Assembly: GCA_009937445.1 (NCBI GenBank) | Contig: JAACFM010000010.1 | Coordinates: 1 to 43,216, forward strand | Direction: 5' to 3' | Origin: Gammaproteobacteria bacterium | GTDB taxonomy: Bacteria; Pseudomonadota; Gammaproteobacteria; Steroidobacterales; Woeseiaceae | DNA length: 43,216 bases | Part shown: positions 1-12,405 of the stretch, in pieces | How positions within the stretch are numbered: the first letter of the stretch is position 1 | Layout of the letters: every line of letters begins with the position of its first letter | Made by a program: the position numbers and the translations under genes | Notes under the pieces: model-generated | The model's database searches: none | What the model saw: the letters and a program-made list of their open reading frames with translations, nothing else | Told to the model about the DNA's origin: nothing

Positions 1-92
1 ACGCCGACGAGCATACCGACGATGCCCCAGACGACCACCATGATTGAGAATTGGCGAACGACCTTGTCGTTATAGGTAGCTGCTGTGTCCAA
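1..92 (-). CDS. ccoN: cbb3-type cytochrome c oxidase subunit I, N-terminus only (partial)
   Basis: The reverse complement reads (M)DTAATYNDKVVRQFSIM followed by VVVWGIVGML, the typical start of CcoN, the heme-copper catalytic subunit of the high-affinity cbb3 terminal oxidase in the inner membrane. Only about 30 residues lie in the window; the rest runs off the left edge. I chose the TTG at 92-90 because an AGGGG Shine-Dalgarno sits about 8 bases upstream and no ATG or GTG lies in frame nearby. The gene is divergent from the PAS histidine kinase at 290, with about 200 bases between them. I found no FNR-type box (TTGAT-N4-ATCAA) there. The call rests on a short peptide, but the match to the CcoN N-terminus is distinctive. 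Confidence 0.78.
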   Translation of the reverse strand, partial: MDTAATYNDKVVRQFSIMVVVWGIVGMLVG

Positions 93-289
93 CGGACAAC
101 CCCTGTTTTTGAGTACGAGTTCTTTTGGTGGTCGCTTTCAATGGCGACTCTTGAGTTCTGCTGCTGTGATTATAGCCGCAGAATCGGGCTGAAGGTTAGC
201 AGGACGGTGAACGGAACCGGATAGGTGACGATACGTATAGCGCTGCAGGTGCGACATCGGTCAAGAATAATGGTATTCATGGACTACGA

Positions 290-1885
290 ATGGGCCTTGA
301 TGAGGCCCCCTCATTAATTATGGACGAAAATTTGCTGTCAACTTATATTTCCGAGATGGGTGAGTCCGAGGTCTTTTTCCGCAACTTGCTGGAATCGGCA
401 CCGGACGCAATGATTATTGTCGATGAGACGGGCCAAATGGCGCTGGTTAACGGACAAGCGATGCGCATGTTTGGCTACGAGCGCGACGAGATGCTTGGTC
501 AGAAAATCGAAATACTGCTGCCAGAGCCAATGCGTAAAAAGCACGTTGGTTATCGCAATTCATACTCCAATACGCCGACCTTGCGGCCCATGGGGCAGGA
601 CCTTGATCTGATTGCCAAGCGTAAGGATGGTTCGGAATTTCCGGTCGAAATCAGCTTGAGCCCGGTCAAAACAGAATCCGGCCGGTATATTTCCAGCGTT
701 ATTCGCGATGTTTCTGTGCGCCGGCAGATGGAGCGGGAAATCAAGGCAGCCCGGGAAGAAGCGGTGCGGGCGAATAAGGCAAATAGCGCATTTCTGGCCG
801 CGGCGAGTCACGATCTCAGGCAGCCGGTTCAGGCCTTGAGTCTTCTCAACGGTGCATTGCGTCGTACCGTCAAAGACGAACGCGCGCTTCTCATGGTGGA
901 GAACCAGGACGCGTCGTTGACCGCAATGACGAATCTCCTGAATTCGCTCTTGGATATCAGCCGGTTGGATGCCGGGGCAGTGAAGCCGGAATGGGAAGAC
1001 TTCCCCATGCAGCGACTTGTCGATCGCTTGTCACGGGAGTTTGGTCGGCAGGCGCAGGGCAAGGGGCTTGAGTTCTCTTCTGAGTCGTCGGAAACGGTAG
1101 TCCGCAGCGATCCCAATCTGTTGGCCGAAGTTATTACCAACCTGGTCTCCAATGCGATTCGTTACACCGATAAGGGAGGCGTCCGAATGACCTGCATTGA
1201 GCGGGGCGGACAGTGCATTCTGAAAGTGATAGATACCGGTGTAGGTATTGAGGCCGATCAACTGGAGGAGATTTTTCGTGAATTTCACCAGTGCAAGTTA
1301 CCCGGCTCCAGCAAGGAGGGTTTTGGACTGGGTTTGGCAATAGTGCGCCGGCTGACCGATCTTCTGGATCATCCGATCCAGGTCGAATCGGTTCCTGGAA
1401 AAGGTTCGAGTTTCACTGTCTCTATTCCGACTGTTGCTGGCGGTGGTAACTATGTTGAGGACAAACTGGACGATAAGGAAGAGATCGGGGAACAGGGCAG
1501 CGGTCTGGTAATCCTCATCGAGGATGATGTCAGTGTTGCCGACGCATGGGGCTTGCTGCTGGAGGCTGAGGGATACAAGGTTGCGACGGCGGCGTCAGCG
1601 CCGGAGGCCAATGCGTTAATTCAGCATATCAGTGAACCGCCCAATCTACTGATTTCTGATTTTCATTTGCTGGACGGCTCGACCGGTGTTGAGGCTGTTA
1701 GCCTCATACGGAAGTTTTACGGCGCCGAAATCCCCGCTTTTATTGTCAGCGGTGATACCTCGAAGGTTGTTAAAGATGCCCGTCTACTGGATAACTGCAC
1801 TCTGATGAGCAAGCCTGTGGACACGACTCGATTGTTGGCCGCAGCGCGAATCGCGACACGCTCCGGCAGTGTGCCGCAGGACTAG
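290..1885 (+). CDS. PAS-domain hybrid sensor histidine kinase with C-terminal receiver
   Basis: A 531-residue kinase without obvious membrane segments, so probably cytoplasmic. A PAS domain (about 26-145) is followed by a HisKA domain with phospho-acceptor H174 in ASHDLRQPVQAL, and a HATPase domain with N box (LVSNAIRY) and G boxes (DTGVGI, GFGLGLAI). A receiver follows at about 405-525, with acidic pocket IEDD and phosphorylatable D457 (ISDFHL). The PAS most resembles that of FixL (PDAMIIVDE, FGYERDE, LLPEP) and has a His (H85, in RKKHVGY) where FixL has its heme ligand; the FixL arginine that contacts oxygen seems absent. No partner regulator is adjacent; the FixJ-like protein at 9801-10415 is a candidate. 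The start is uncertain: ATG 320 is an alternative, and neither start has a strong ribosome site. Confidence 0.88.
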   Translation: MGLDEAPSLIMDENLLSTYISEMGESEVFFRNLLESAPDAMIIVDETGQMALVNGQAMRMFGYERDEMLGQKIEILLPEPMRKKHVGYRNSYSNTPTLRPMGQDLDLIAKRKDGSEFPVEISLSPVKTESGRYISSVIRDVSVRRQMEREIKAAREEAVRANKANSAFLAAASHDLRQPVQALSLLNGALRRTVKDERALLMVENQDASLTAMTNLLNSLLDISRLDAGAVKPEWEDFPMQRLVDRLSREFGRQAQGKGLEFSSESSETVVRSDPNLLAEVITNLVSNAIRYTDKGGVRMTCIERGGQCILKVIDTGVGIEADQLEEIFREFHQCKLPGSSKEGFGLGLAIVRRLTDLLDHPIQVESVPGKGSSFTVSIPTVAGGGNYVEDKLDDKEEIGEQGSGLVILIEDDVSVADAWGLLLEAEGYKVATAASAPEANALIQHISEPPNLLISDFHLLDGSTGVEAVSLIRKFYGAEIPAFIVSGDTSKVVKDARLLDNCTLMSKPVDTTRLLAAARIATRSGSVPQD

Positions 1886-1895
1886 CCGGTCAACA

Positions 1896-2291
1896 CTATC
1901 CGGCCAGAAAGCTGAGCCAGCTCGCTGGCGATTTTGTTAGCGCAACACCGACGATATAAGCGAACAGTGACAGCGCACCGACGAATGCGATGACGCGGAC
2001 TTGCAGAGTCGGTCCTCGCTTTATGGCGATTACTCCAAGTACGATATAGCCGATCAGGCCGGCAAATTTCGCCAGCAACCAGGGCTGAGAAAACGCATTA
2101 AGCTGCAACACTGATAGCAGGGCGATACCGGACAGCAGAAAAAGCGTATCGATTACGTGTGGAGCGATTCGGGTGACTTTAAGCTGCAACTTTTCCGACT
2201 GGATCATCATCCAGTAGCCCCGCAATATAAAACCCGAAATTGTCGCGATTGCCGTAATCATGTGCAGCGACTTGATCAATAAATAAGTCAA
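1896..2291 (-). CDS. SirB2-family inner-membrane protein
   Basis: 131 residues with four strongly hydrophobic stretches (about 8-28, 46-64, 70-90 and 99-120), including the family-like start LLIKSLHMITAIATISGF and an RGYWM segment. This matches the SirB2 family (named from a Salmonella invasion regulator locus), whose biochemical role is still unclear. It is convergent with the histidine kinase (10 bases apart) and divergent from the TonB-dependent receptor. It has no other operon partner here. The family call is good; the function is unknown. Confidence 0.8.
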   Translation of the reverse strand: MTYLLIKSLHMITAIATISGFILRGYWMMIQSEKLQLKVTRIAPHVIDTLFLLSGIALLSVLQLNAFSQPWLLAKFAGLIGYIVLGVIAIKRGPTLQVRVIAFVGALSLFAYIVGVALTKSPASWLSFLAG

Positions 2292-2358
2292 GAGTTTGGC
2301 TCCATCTGGCTCTGGTCGGTCATTCTATTTCAAGACCCACTCAAATACTCGCCTGATG

Positions 2359-2441
2359 CCCGTTTTCTATGTGTTTCCCGGATCCGAGTAAGTGTTCTTA
2401 CCTATGGTTTCATTCGCTGCCTCTGGCAAACTGAAAACGGG
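2359..2441. repeat. Nested inverted repeats upstream of the receptor-nirS block
   Basis: A perfect 9-bp inverted repeat, CCCGTTTTC at 2359-2367 and GAAAACGGG at 2433-2441, flanks a small palindrome GTAAG-TGTT-CTTAC at 2388-2401. The right arm ends 26 bases before the receptor ATG. It could be a pair of regulator half-sites or a leader hairpin. No FNR/DNR box or clear sigma-70 promoter was seen in this 176-base gap. Confidence 0.45.
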
Positions 2442-2467
2442 TATGTTTCAGGATTAAGGCTTTCAAA

Positions 2468-6867
<4,400 letters not shown>

Positions 6868-6879
6868 GGAATAGTAAGA

Positions 6880-8109
6880 ATGAAAGGAAATGGTACCGCG
6901 CTCCTTTCAGCAGCGTCGCTGCTGATCTCATCAGCCACTCTTGCGGCGGTTGATGAGAACGCTAATCTCGGAGATGCGCTCACCTCCGGGACGGTAGGAG
7001 TAAACGTACGAGCGCGTTATGAACACGTTGATCAGGATAATATTTCTGAGAAAGCGGATGGATTAACAGCTCGATTACGACTTAACTACAAGACCGGCCA
7101 ATGGAATGGTCTGACAGGTTTTGTTGAGTACGACTATGTATTCCACATGCTAAATGACTTCAACAGTGGCGGCGGTACCAGTCCTGACAAAGGACAATAC
7201 CCGGTCATTGCCGACCCGAAAGGGGTGGATCTCAATCAGCTGTATCTGGATTACAGCTTCACTGAGCAGTCGAAAGCTCGTTTAGGTCGTCAGCGTATAT
7301 TGCTTGATAACCAGCGCTTCGTTGGTGGAGTGGGTTGGCGTCAGAACGAGCAGACCTACGATGCTATGACATTCACGACAAAGGCGATTTCGAAGACGAG
7401 TTTGTCGTACAGCTACGTTGGCAATGTTCGCCGTATTTTCGGTGACGGTGTGCCAGCCGGCAGAAACAATGTCGATACGCATTTGCTGAACGCGAAAATC
7501 GCTATCAATGACAGCTGGTCCGTGACGCCATACTTCTATCGCATTGATAACAAGGACGTTGCTCTGTTTTCAACGGCCACAGCTGGTGCTCGTTTCGCAG
7601 GTAATGTGAAAGCTGGTGAGGGTAATGTTGCTCTGGTTGCCGAATTTGCCACGCAGTCTGACATCGCGAACAACCCTGTCAGTTACGATGCAGACTACGC
7701 GCACTTGAGCGGTATGTGGTCGGGAGAGAATGGCCTGGCACTGGGTATTGCCTATGAATCACTGGGTGGTAGCAGCAGCGCAGAAGACGCAATGTTCCGC
7801 ACGCCGCTGGCTACCTTGCACGCGTTTCAGGGTTGGGCAGACAAGTTCCTGACCACGCCTGACGCCGGCATCGACGATATTTTCGCGACAGTGAAATACA
7901 AAGCCGGCAAATGGAATCTGACTGCGGTTTATCACGACTTCTCGTCAGAGGCCGGTAGCGTTGACTACGGCACAGAATTTGACGTGTCCGCAGGAACCAA
8001 GCTCTCCGATAATTACGGCGTCCTTTTCAAGGGTGCGTTTTTCTCGGGCGAGACCGGTGGTATCCCGGACACCAACAAGTTCTGGATCATGTTCACAGCT
8101 AACTACTAG
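6880..8109 (+). CDS. Outer-membrane porin, alginate-export-like beta-barrel
   Basis: 409 residues with a signal peptide (about 1-22, SSATLAA then VDEN). Alternating amphipathic strands run to the end, with the usual terminal aromatic (MFTANY), as in 16-18-stranded porins. Segments such as VRARYEHVDQDN, LGRQRILLDNQRFVGGVGWRQNEQTYD and LYLDYSF resemble the alginate-export/AlgE-like porin family. It starts 12 bases after nirS and ends just before an intrinsic terminator, so it looks like the last gene of the receptor-nirS-porin transcript. A role in passage of nitrite or another small anion across the outer membrane is only a guess from context. Confidence 0.82.
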   Translation: MKGNGTALLSAASLLISSATLAAVDENANLGDALTSGTVGVNVRARYEHVDQDNISEKADGLTARLRLNYKTGQWNGLTGFVEYDYVFHMLNDFNSGGGTSPDKGQYPVIADPKGVDLNQLYLDYSFTEQSKARLGRQRILLDNQRFVGGVGWRQNEQTYDAMTFTTKAISKTSLSYSYVGNVRRIFGDGVPAGRNNVDTHLLNAKIAINDSWSVTPYFYRIDNKDVALFSTATAGARFAGNVKAGEGNVALVAEFATQSDIANNPVSYDADYAHLSGMWSGENGLALGIAYESLGGSSSAEDAMFRTPLATLHAFQGWADKFLTTPDAGIDDIFATVKYKAGKWNLTAVYHDFSSEAGSVDYGTEFDVSAGTKLSDNYGVLFKGAFFSGETGGIPDTNKFWIMFTANY

Positions 8110-8132
8110 AGCGCAGTAGAAGGTTGTAACGG

Positions 8133-8164
8133 CGGGGTCTCGTTCGCGGGATCCCGTTTTTTAT
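8133..8164 (+). terminator. Rho-independent terminator after the nirS block
   Basis: A 9-bp stem (CGGGGTCTC at 8133-8141 with GGGATCCCG at 8148-8156, two G-U pairs) closes a 6-base loop and is followed directly by six Ts. It lies 23 bases after the porin stop. Confidence 0.85.
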
Positions 8165-8235
8165 TGTTCGGACATCAGTCCCGCAAGTATTTCGTTTTGC
8201 TCGGGTGCTCGCATGATTGGGGCGATAATGTCGAC

Positions 8236-8284
8236 GGCTTGTAATGCAAGCCAAATACTCCCTGCACCCTCAAAGTGCAGGGAG
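8236..8284 (-). terminator. Two adjacent perfect hairpins downstream of uspE
   Basis: CTCCCTGCAC-N7-GTGCAGGGAG (8258-8284) and GGCTTG-N5-CAAGCC (8236-8252) are perfect stems of 10 and 6 bp, separated by 5 bases. Read on the minus strand, the first follows the uspE stop by 12 bases and leads into TATTTGG, only mildly T-rich. It probably ends the uspE transcript and blocks read-through from the convergent porin. Confidence 0.5.
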
Positions 8285-8296
8285 AATAGCAGTATT

Positions 8297-9259
8297 TCAG
8301 GCTGCTTCGTGGTTCGCCATATCGACAGGGGTCTTGAACCAGTCGGGTTTTACGATCAACAGGTCGCACGGCAGATGCTCGAGCGTACGTTCTGCCGTAG
8401 CGCCGATAAACAGTCGTTTCCATCGATTGCGTGCGACAGCACCCATGATGACAACATTGGCACCTATTTCTGTAGCTTTCGCAGGCAGTTCTTCGTGGGT
8501 CAGTCCTGCAACCAGATGCTGCTTGTCTTCGTCAACCTTATGAAATTCAATAATTTCATTAAATCGTTTCTGATGGTCTTCGTGCATCTGCTCCTCGATT
8601 TCATCGAACGGCAGAGATACCGGGATATAGGCGTTGGCTGTCGCTGTCGCGACCGCGATGCGCGGATCATAAGAATGAAATGCGTGAACTTCACCGGCTA
8701 CTTTGTCGGCAAGCGTTTTACTCAGCTGCAGAATCTCGTCATCAAGAGCAGCTGGTTTGTCGTGTTGATTCATCGGGTCAATGGCTGCAATAAATACCGG
8801 GGTTTCAGACATTTCATCCGGTTTGACAAGCCACAACCGGGTTGGACAGGTTCGAATCAGGTTCCAGTCGGTATTTGTAAGCAATGCGCGTGTTACTGCC
8901 GAGTGGTGGTGGGTATCCTTGAAGACGATGTCGGCACCTGATGATACTGCGTGCCTCACAATGCCTTCGTGAAGTGGGTGGTCCCAGACTGCAGACGTTT
9001 TTACGGTGATGTTTTCAGATCTCAGTGGTTCTGCGAGTGTCTCAAGATATTGTTCCTGGTTCTCAATGACCTGTTTGCGAGCCTTCTCCAGCGATGGTGA
9101 ATCGAAGAGTCGGTCACCACTCAGATACTCATTGTAGTAGCAGACCAAGAGTTCAAGCTCGGCGCCGGTTTTCTTTGCAAGCCAGGCCGCACGGCTAACG
9201 CCAGGTTGATCCTGAGTGGTCGGATCAATTACGGCGAGGATTTTTTTGATTTCTTTCAT
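8297..9259 (-). CDS. uspE: Tandem-domain universal stress protein UspE
   Basis: 320 residues made of two Usp folds (about 5-150 and 155-310), the length and layout of UspE. It starts KKILAVIDPTTQDQPG, like the UspE opening, and ends CDLLIVKPDWFKTPVD, close to the UspE C-terminus. The second domain carries a nucleotide-loop-like GAVARNRWKRLFIGATAE. The start at 9259 has an AGGTG ribosome site; a longer frame to 9334 has no family-like sequence. UspE proteins are cytoplasmic stress, motility and adhesion factors, often controlled by oxygen, which fits the cbb3/nirS neighbourhood. It is divergent from the DksA-like gene, with unusual repeats in between. Confidence 0.9.
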   Translation of the reverse strand: MKEIKKILAVIDPTTQDQPGVSRAAWLAKKTGAELELLVCYYNEYLSGDRLFDSPSLEKARKQVIENQEQYLETLAEPLRSENITVKTSAVWDHPLHEGIVRHAVSSGADIVFKDTHHHSAVTRALLTNTDWNLIRTCPTRLWLVKPDEMSETPVFIAAIDPMNQHDKPAALDDEILQLSKTLADKVAGEVHAFHSYDPRIAVATATANAYIPVSLPFDEIEEQMHEDHQKRFNEIIEFHKVDEDKQHLVAGLTHEELPAKATEIGANVVIMGAVARNRWKRLFIGATAERTLEHLPCDLLIVKPDWFKTPVDMANHEAA

Positions 9260-9278
9260 ATCAACACCTGACGATGGT

Positions 9279-9336
9279 TTATGGAATGTCCATTGCTTCA
9301 AGCTCAGCATACTCGCCGGATAACAGCATTCCATAA
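9279..9336. repeat. 10-bp inverted repeat upstream of uspE
   Basis: TTATGGAATG (9279-9288) and its exact reverse complement CATTCCATAA (9327-9336) lie with centres 48 bp apart, starting 19 bases upstream of the uspE ATG. The arms could be two operator half-sites of one regulator in the uspE control region. No known motif was recognised. Confidence 0.4.
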
Positions 9337-9365
9337 GTCGTGTTGCTTAAACTTCATCGGTTTGT

Positions 9366-9383
9366 ACCTACCGCCCGGTAGGT
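9366..9383. promoter_or_regulatory. Palindrome resembling a TetR-type operator
   Basis: ACCTACC-GCCC-GGTAGGT is a perfect 7-bp inverted repeat around a 4-bp GC core, in the uspE/dksA-like divergent gap. The symmetry and length suit a TetR-family operator better than a terminator (no T tract). Which regulator binds is unknown. Confidence 0.4.
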
Positions 9384-9453
9384 GGATTTACTGATTCTTG
9401 GGGCGAGATAGAGGGCTTAGAATGGCAGGTAAGATTTCATTGAGGAGGCCACC

Positions 9454-9804
9454 ATGCCCGGTGTCCCGAAGGAACGGTTGCGCGCTGAACTTCGCGCAAA
9501 AAAGGAAGAGCTGTCGCTGCGTCTGGAGCGCATAACCGCGAACCTGCAACGCGGATTTAACGCTGATTCCAAAGAAATGGCGAAGGAACTGGAAGACTCA
9601 GAGGTGGTGGATGCTCTGGGTAATGAGGCGCGCCAAGAAATCGCCAAGATTTCTGCAGCCTTAGCGCGACTGGACAATGGTCGCTTTGGAATCTGTTCCG
9701 AATGCGCCGAGCCGATAGAGGCCGGACGGATGGAAGTTTATCCGTATGCGGATGAGTGCATTGAATGCGCAACGTTCGATGAACGCCGGAGGGCTCGCTA
9801 CTAG
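9454..9804 (+). CDS. DksA/TraR-family zinc-finger protein
   Basis: 116 residues with an excellent AGGAGG ribosome site. An N-terminal helical, coiled-coil-like part (about 5-75) is followed by a four-cysteine zinc finger: C81-SE-C84 and C102-IE-C105. This is the DksA/TraR plan, in which the protein enters the RNA polymerase secondary channel and alters transcription. It is shorter than DksA (about 150), and the coil tip has DSEVVDAL rather than the DxxDxA tip of true DksA, so it may be a relative with another output. Its TAG overlaps the stop of the convergent FixJ-like gene by four bases (CTAG). Confidence 0.88.
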   Translation: MPGVPKERLRAELRAKKEELSLRLERITANLQRGFNADSKEMAKELEDSEVVDALGNEARQEIAKISAALARLDNGRFGICSECAEPIEAGRMEVYPYADECIECATFDERRRARY

Positions 9805-10415
9805 GCGGTCATATGCATTTTGACGAGGTCAGCCAATGATCGGGCTTGCATCTTTTCCATGACCCGCGCCCGATGAATTTCGACGGTGCGTTGGCTAACG
9901 CCGAGTTCATAGGCTATTACCTTGTTCGGCTTACCTGTCACAACAAGATCAAAAACCTCGCGTTCCCGGTTAGTTAGCCTTTCCAGGCGGGTTGCGACTT
10001 CAGCGTGCTGCTGCTGCGCTTCGCGGCGCTCTTCATCTGTCGCCAGCGCCTCGCGAATTCGATCCAGCAGTTCCTGATCGCGAAACGGTTTCTGAATGAA
10101 ATCGACAGCGCCTTTCTGCATTGCATCAACGGCCATTGGGACGTCGCCGTGACCCGTGATGAAGATAATGGGTAACGTGTTTTCGCGCTTTATGAGTTCT
10201 TCCTGCAACTCAAGGCCACCCAGCCCGGGCATGCGAATATCAAGGACAAGACAACCGGGTCGTTGATCGGACACTTTTTCCAGAAACTCGTCTGCTGAGC
10301 CGAAGATTTCGTGCTCAATATTGACCGAGTCCATGAGTGCCTGCATCGCAAAACGAATGGCGGCGTCGTCATCGACAATAAAAACTGTCGGAGATTGTGT
10401 TGTTTGCGGAGTCAT
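9801..10415 (-). CDS. FixJ-like two-component response regulator (receiver plus LuxR helix-turn-helix)
   Basis: 204 residues. The receiver (about 9-120) has acidic pocket D15-D17, phospho-acceptor D59 (LVLDIRMPG), the Thr switch (FITGHGD) and Lys (IQKPF). The LuxR/FixJ-type DNA-binding domain (about 138-200) has LTNREREVF and VSQRTVEIHRARVMEKM. The whole reads like FixJ/TodT-type regulators, which activate transcription when phosphorylated. No kinase is adjacent. The FixL-like hybrid kinase at 290-1885, next to ccoN, could be the partner; FixLJ control of cbb3 oxidase and denitrification is well known, but the pairing here is inference. Confidence 0.92.
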   Translation of the reverse strand: MTPQTTQSPTVFIVDDDAAIRFAMQALMDSVNIEHEIFGSADEFLEKVSDQRPGCLVLDIRMPGLGGLELQEELIKRENTLPIIFITGHGDVPMAVDAMQKGAVDFIQKPFRDQELLDRIREALATDEERREAQQQHAEVATRLERLTNREREVFDLVVTGKPNKVIAYELGVSQRTVEIHRARVMEKMQARSLADLVKMHMTA

Positions 10416-10533
10416 TGGCGGTAGATTTGACCAGAAAGAACATCATTTTGCGAGTACTTTGATGATTTGGCGGAACTGGCGGTCGAATTTGTCACGGGCT
10501 ACCATGCCGACAGGCCAATCATAAGGTTGCTGA

Positions 10534-12405
10534 ATGTCGGTATATGCAGAGCTAAAGCGGCGCAACGTCATACGTGTGGGTACTGCCTACGTCGCATTTT
10601 CATGGCTGGTTATTCAGGTTTTGGAAACGTTGTTGCCGATATTCGGTCTCAGCGAAGCAACTGCGCGCGTAATTGTCATAATTTTGGCGATCGGTCTAAT
10701 TCCGGTACTGGTCCTGTCCTGGCTGTTCGAGTTGACGCCGGAAGGCCTCAAACGCGAGGGCGAGGTTGATCATGGTTCCTCGGCAAGTGTTGATTCCACC
10801 AGACGTCTGGACCGGGTCGTTATCGTCTTGCTCGGCGCAGCTGTCGTCTATTTTGCCTTCGACAAGTTCGTCCTCGACCCGGCTCGAGATGTTGAGATTG
10901 TCGAGGAGGCGATGGAGCAGGCACAAGACAAAGCACTGCTCAGTTCGTACGGCGACCATTCGGTCGCGGTAATGGCATTTTCGGATCTCTCCGCAAATGG
11001 CGATCAAGAGTACTTTTCAGACGGGATCGCTGAAGAGATCATCAACCTGTTATCCAGAATTCGAAATCTTCGGGTTATCGCGCGATCGTCTGCCTTTTCT
11101 TTCAAAGGCCAGAATCTTGCCGCGAGTGAAATAGCCGAACGGTTGAATGTCCGCTACGTCATGGAAGGATCGATTCGGCGGGCGGGAGATCGCCTGCGCA
11201 TCACGACGACAATGATTGATGCCAGCACCGACACACAGCTCTGGTCAGAAAATTTCGACCGCGATTTCGGTGACATCTTCGCGATCCAGGACGAAATCGC
11301 AGGCGAAGTAGTCGACATGCTTGAGATGCAAATTAGTGGGAGATTGCCCTCGGTTAATCGGGTTGATCCAGAGTCGTATTCGCTTTATCTACAGGCACGA
11401 CATGCTTTGAATAGTCACCAAGGCGAGGCGGTGGCTGAAGCAGATCGACTGTTAGACCGGGCACTCGAAATAGACCCAGGCAATGTTGCAGCCTGGGTTC
11501 TGTATCCCACCGCCTATCATTCTTTGGAATATTGGGGGAGGCTGACAAGGGAAGAGGCAATTGCGAGTTCGAGGCGAGCGATCGATCAAGCGCTGCAACT
11601 CGATCCCGGAAATACTCATGCACTTATATCGCAACGGCAATTGGAACAGGTGGCTCTGGATACCTGGGAGGGCGAGCTGGATGCGGCGACCTATGGCCTC
11701 AGCTTATTGCCCACAGACATCCGCGCCAATGCACACGCTGCGGTCTATTTGAGTGTTTTCGGGGAATTCGAGCAATCGCTAGAGTACTCAGAATATGTTC
11801 TTGCCAAGGATCCTCTTTGCGCAAACTGCCTGAGGACCTACATGCTGAACTTGATGGCAATGGGTGATTATCAAAAAGCCACAGAGGCGTGCAACCGTTA
11901 TCGATCAGTGACCGGCGGATCGGGTACTTACACATTGGGCATAATTCAATTGCTGCAGGGCGATGCTGAGAAAGCGCTTGAGACGGTAGAGGAATCAAGC
12001 ACTCACCCTTTTGTGATGATGCAAGGCAGAGCGATGGCCAACTGGACACTGGGCCGCACTGCCGAATATGAGCGGGCACTCGCGGAACTGGAGGCGTCGC
12101 TGGATAATGAGGAGTTTGAGAAATACAGGGCACGCCCGGAGGACTATCTTGCAGGACTCTATGCCTGGGTTGGTAGAAAGGACGACGCATTCGACATTCT
12201 TGAAGCGTTGATCGATCCTCCGCGTTCGTGGGGCCCAATACGCTGGCAGGTTGATCCGATTTTCACTTCTTTACATGAGCATCCACGCTGGCTGGCGCTG
12301 CGCGAGAAAGAAGAGGTTTCGCGCCACCATCTCGAGAGCTACCAGCTCGACCGCCGCTTCCCGGGGCCCGGTAAGGTCCCGACCTATGAAGTCCCCGATA
12401 TCTAG
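10534..12405 (+). CDS. Membrane protein with TolB-like (FlgO-type) domain and TPR repeats
   Basis: 623 residues. The N-terminus starts ELKRRNVIRVGTAYVAFSWL, typical of a group of proteobacterial TPR proteins, and has two membrane helices (about 17-62) plus a third (about 92-112). A TolB N-terminal/FlgO-like domain (about 140-270; SVAVMAFSDLS, FSDGIAEEIINLLSR, VRYVMEGSIRRAGD) follows, then TPR-like helical repeats to about 560. Such domains also occur behind CadC-type or adenylate cyclase modules, but no DNA-binding or cyclase domain is present here. The function is unknown; assembly or scaffolding at the membrane is plausible. It ends in a CTAG shared with the convergent ABC permease gene. 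Confidence 0.8.
   Translation: MSVYAELKRRNVIRVGTAYVAFSWLVIQVLETLLPIFGLSEATARVIVIILAIGLIPVLVLSWLFELTPEGLKREGEVDHGSSASVDSTRRLDRVVIVLLGAAVVYFAFDKFVLDPARDVEIVEEAMEQAQDKALLSSYGDHSVAVMAFSDLSANGDQEYFSDGIAEEIINLLSRIRNLRVIARSSAFSFKGQNLAASEIAERLNVRYVMEGSIRRAGDRLRITTTMIDASTDTQLWSENFDRDFGDIFAIQDEIAGEVVDMLEMQISGRLPSVNRVDPESYSLYLQARHALNSHQGEAVAEADRLLDRALEIDPGNVAAWVLYPTAYHSLEYWGRLTREEAIASSRRAIDQALQLDPGNTHALISQRQLEQVALDTWEGELDAATYGLSLLPTDIRANAHAAVYLSVFGEFEQSLEYSEYVLAKDPLCANCLRTYMLNLMAMGDYQKATEACNRYRSVTGGSGTYTLGIIQLLQGDAEKALETVEESSTHPFVMMQGRAMANWTLGRTAEYERALAELEASLDNEEFEKYRARPEDYLAGLYAWVGRKDDAFDILEALIDPPRSWGPIRWQVDPIFTSLHEHPRWLALREKEEVSRHHLESYQLDRRFPGPGKVPTYEVPDI

Noticed and set aside
1885-1904. GCCGG-N10-CCGGC small inverted repeat between the kinase and SirB2 genes
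   Set aside because: The stem is only 5 bp, has no T tract and covers both stop codons; too weak to call a terminator.
8846-8862. GGTTCGAATC, similar to a tRNA T-arm
   Set aside because: It lies inside the uspE coding sequence, and no acceptor, D-arm or anticodon stems can be built around it.
8213-8941. 242-codon plus-strand frame opposite uspE
   Set aside because: uspE on the minus strand has strong full-length family similarity; this frame is cysteine- and arginine-rich noise.
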